From assembly GCA_963677085.2 (NCBI GenBank), contig CAXXFH010000004.1:4464001-4528000 (forward strand): a stretch of 64,000 nt of DNA, in the 5' to 3' direction. The DNA is from G963677085 sp963677085 (lineage in GTDB: Bacteria; Planctomycetota; Planctomycetia; Pirellulales; Thermoguttaceae). Made by a program: the position numbers and the translations under genes. The notes beneath the pieces are model-generated. The model was given only the letters and a program-made list of their open reading frames with translations, ran no database searches and was not told the origin of the DNA. This document shows positions 63,732-64,000 of this stretch, one piece after another (the stretch's first letter is position 1; every line of letters starts with the position of its first letter).

Positions 63732-64000
63732 ATCGAACCGTTTGTGCGATAGTTGGCCGCCCCCCCTGGCCGTCGGAGCGAAGATCGGAGAAGAGCCGAC
63801 GGGGTGACGGAAGCTTCCTGCCTCGCCGGTGCAAATACGAGGTTCGAGACGGCAGTAACCAGGGAAAATATCCCCGATAGTTTTCTTTTCCTCTTCCCAA
63901 GTCTTCCCCGGTGCCTGTATCCTGTGACTTCTTAGGATCGACTGAAAAATAACTTACCGATTTGCCGGGCTGTGCTTCGCGACAGCCCTCGCGTTTTGCC
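63732..64000. other. Gene-free right edge
   Basis: No gene or RNA recognised between the acetyltransferase stop and the window end. Confidence 0.4.

Overview
The window looks like a planctomycete chromosome, most likely of the Pirellula/Blastopirellula type. The evidence is the mix of families: three DUF1559 pseudopilin-like proteins, four PEP-CTERM surface proteins, FecR-like regulators paired with ECF sigma factors, a DUF1571 protein, three DUF1080 proteins beside a Tat-exported Gfo/Idh/MocA protein, an Lpg1974-type porin, and an integrase with duplicated N-terminal modules. The DNA is GC-rich and carries many short interspersed palindromes.

Region 1 (1 to about 11,626) is an accessory island. 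It ends at an integrase beside a tRNA-Arg(CCU) gene and runs off the left edge. Its left part encodes, on the minus strand, a DUF4062 domain fused to a sugar nucleotidylyltransferase (cut by the window edge), three small proteins of unknown function, and a porin with a 24-base homopolymer directly before its start codon. Its right part is a tightly packed plus-strand operon (4,353-10,128): P-loop ATPase, RecB-type PD-(D/E)XK nuclease, SufS-like cysteine desulfurase, DNA methyltransferase, several tiny proteins (two with clear metal-binding cysteines), a DnaQ-type exonuclease and an excisionase-like protein whose end overlaps the convergent integrase gene.

Region 2 (12,035-25,100) is ordinary chromosome: a FixL/FixJ-like two-component pair plus a lone receiver, an HD phosphohydrolase, a DUF362/prenyltransferase-repeat gene pair, zinc-ribbon proteins, an ACT-domain protein, a thioesterase, a metallo-beta-lactamase-fold hydrolase, a DUF1571 protein and an alpha/beta hydrolase.

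Region 3 (25,493-40,164) is the most striking part. Three consecutive paralogous modules each encode an ECF sigma factor, a membrane FecR-like regulator, one or two PEP-CTERM proteins, a DUF1559 pseudopilin-like protein and, in modules 1 and 3, a small lipoprotein. In each module the C-terminal extracytoplasmic domain of the FecR protein has the same fold type as the PEP-CTERM protein next to it: discoidin-like in modules 1 and 2, LamG-like in module 3. This suggests cognate sensing or feedback between a surface protein and its own regulator.

Region 4 (40,195-64,000) holds HflX, a short-chain dehydrogenase, a protein with an orphan pilus-secretin N-terminal domain behind a structured leader, a Gfo/Idh/MocA protein with three DUF1080 proteins, a pseudouridine synthase, an IS110-family element, a decayed REP-associated transposase, aconitase, endonuclease IV, and a metal ABC transporter whose two permeases each carry a C-terminal DtxR-like regulator domain. 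Four copies of a palindromic element of about 104 bp are scattered across the window; one sits in frame inside the signal peptide of the metal-binding lipoprotein. Reading was by eye only, so family assignments rest on motifs and not on database searches.
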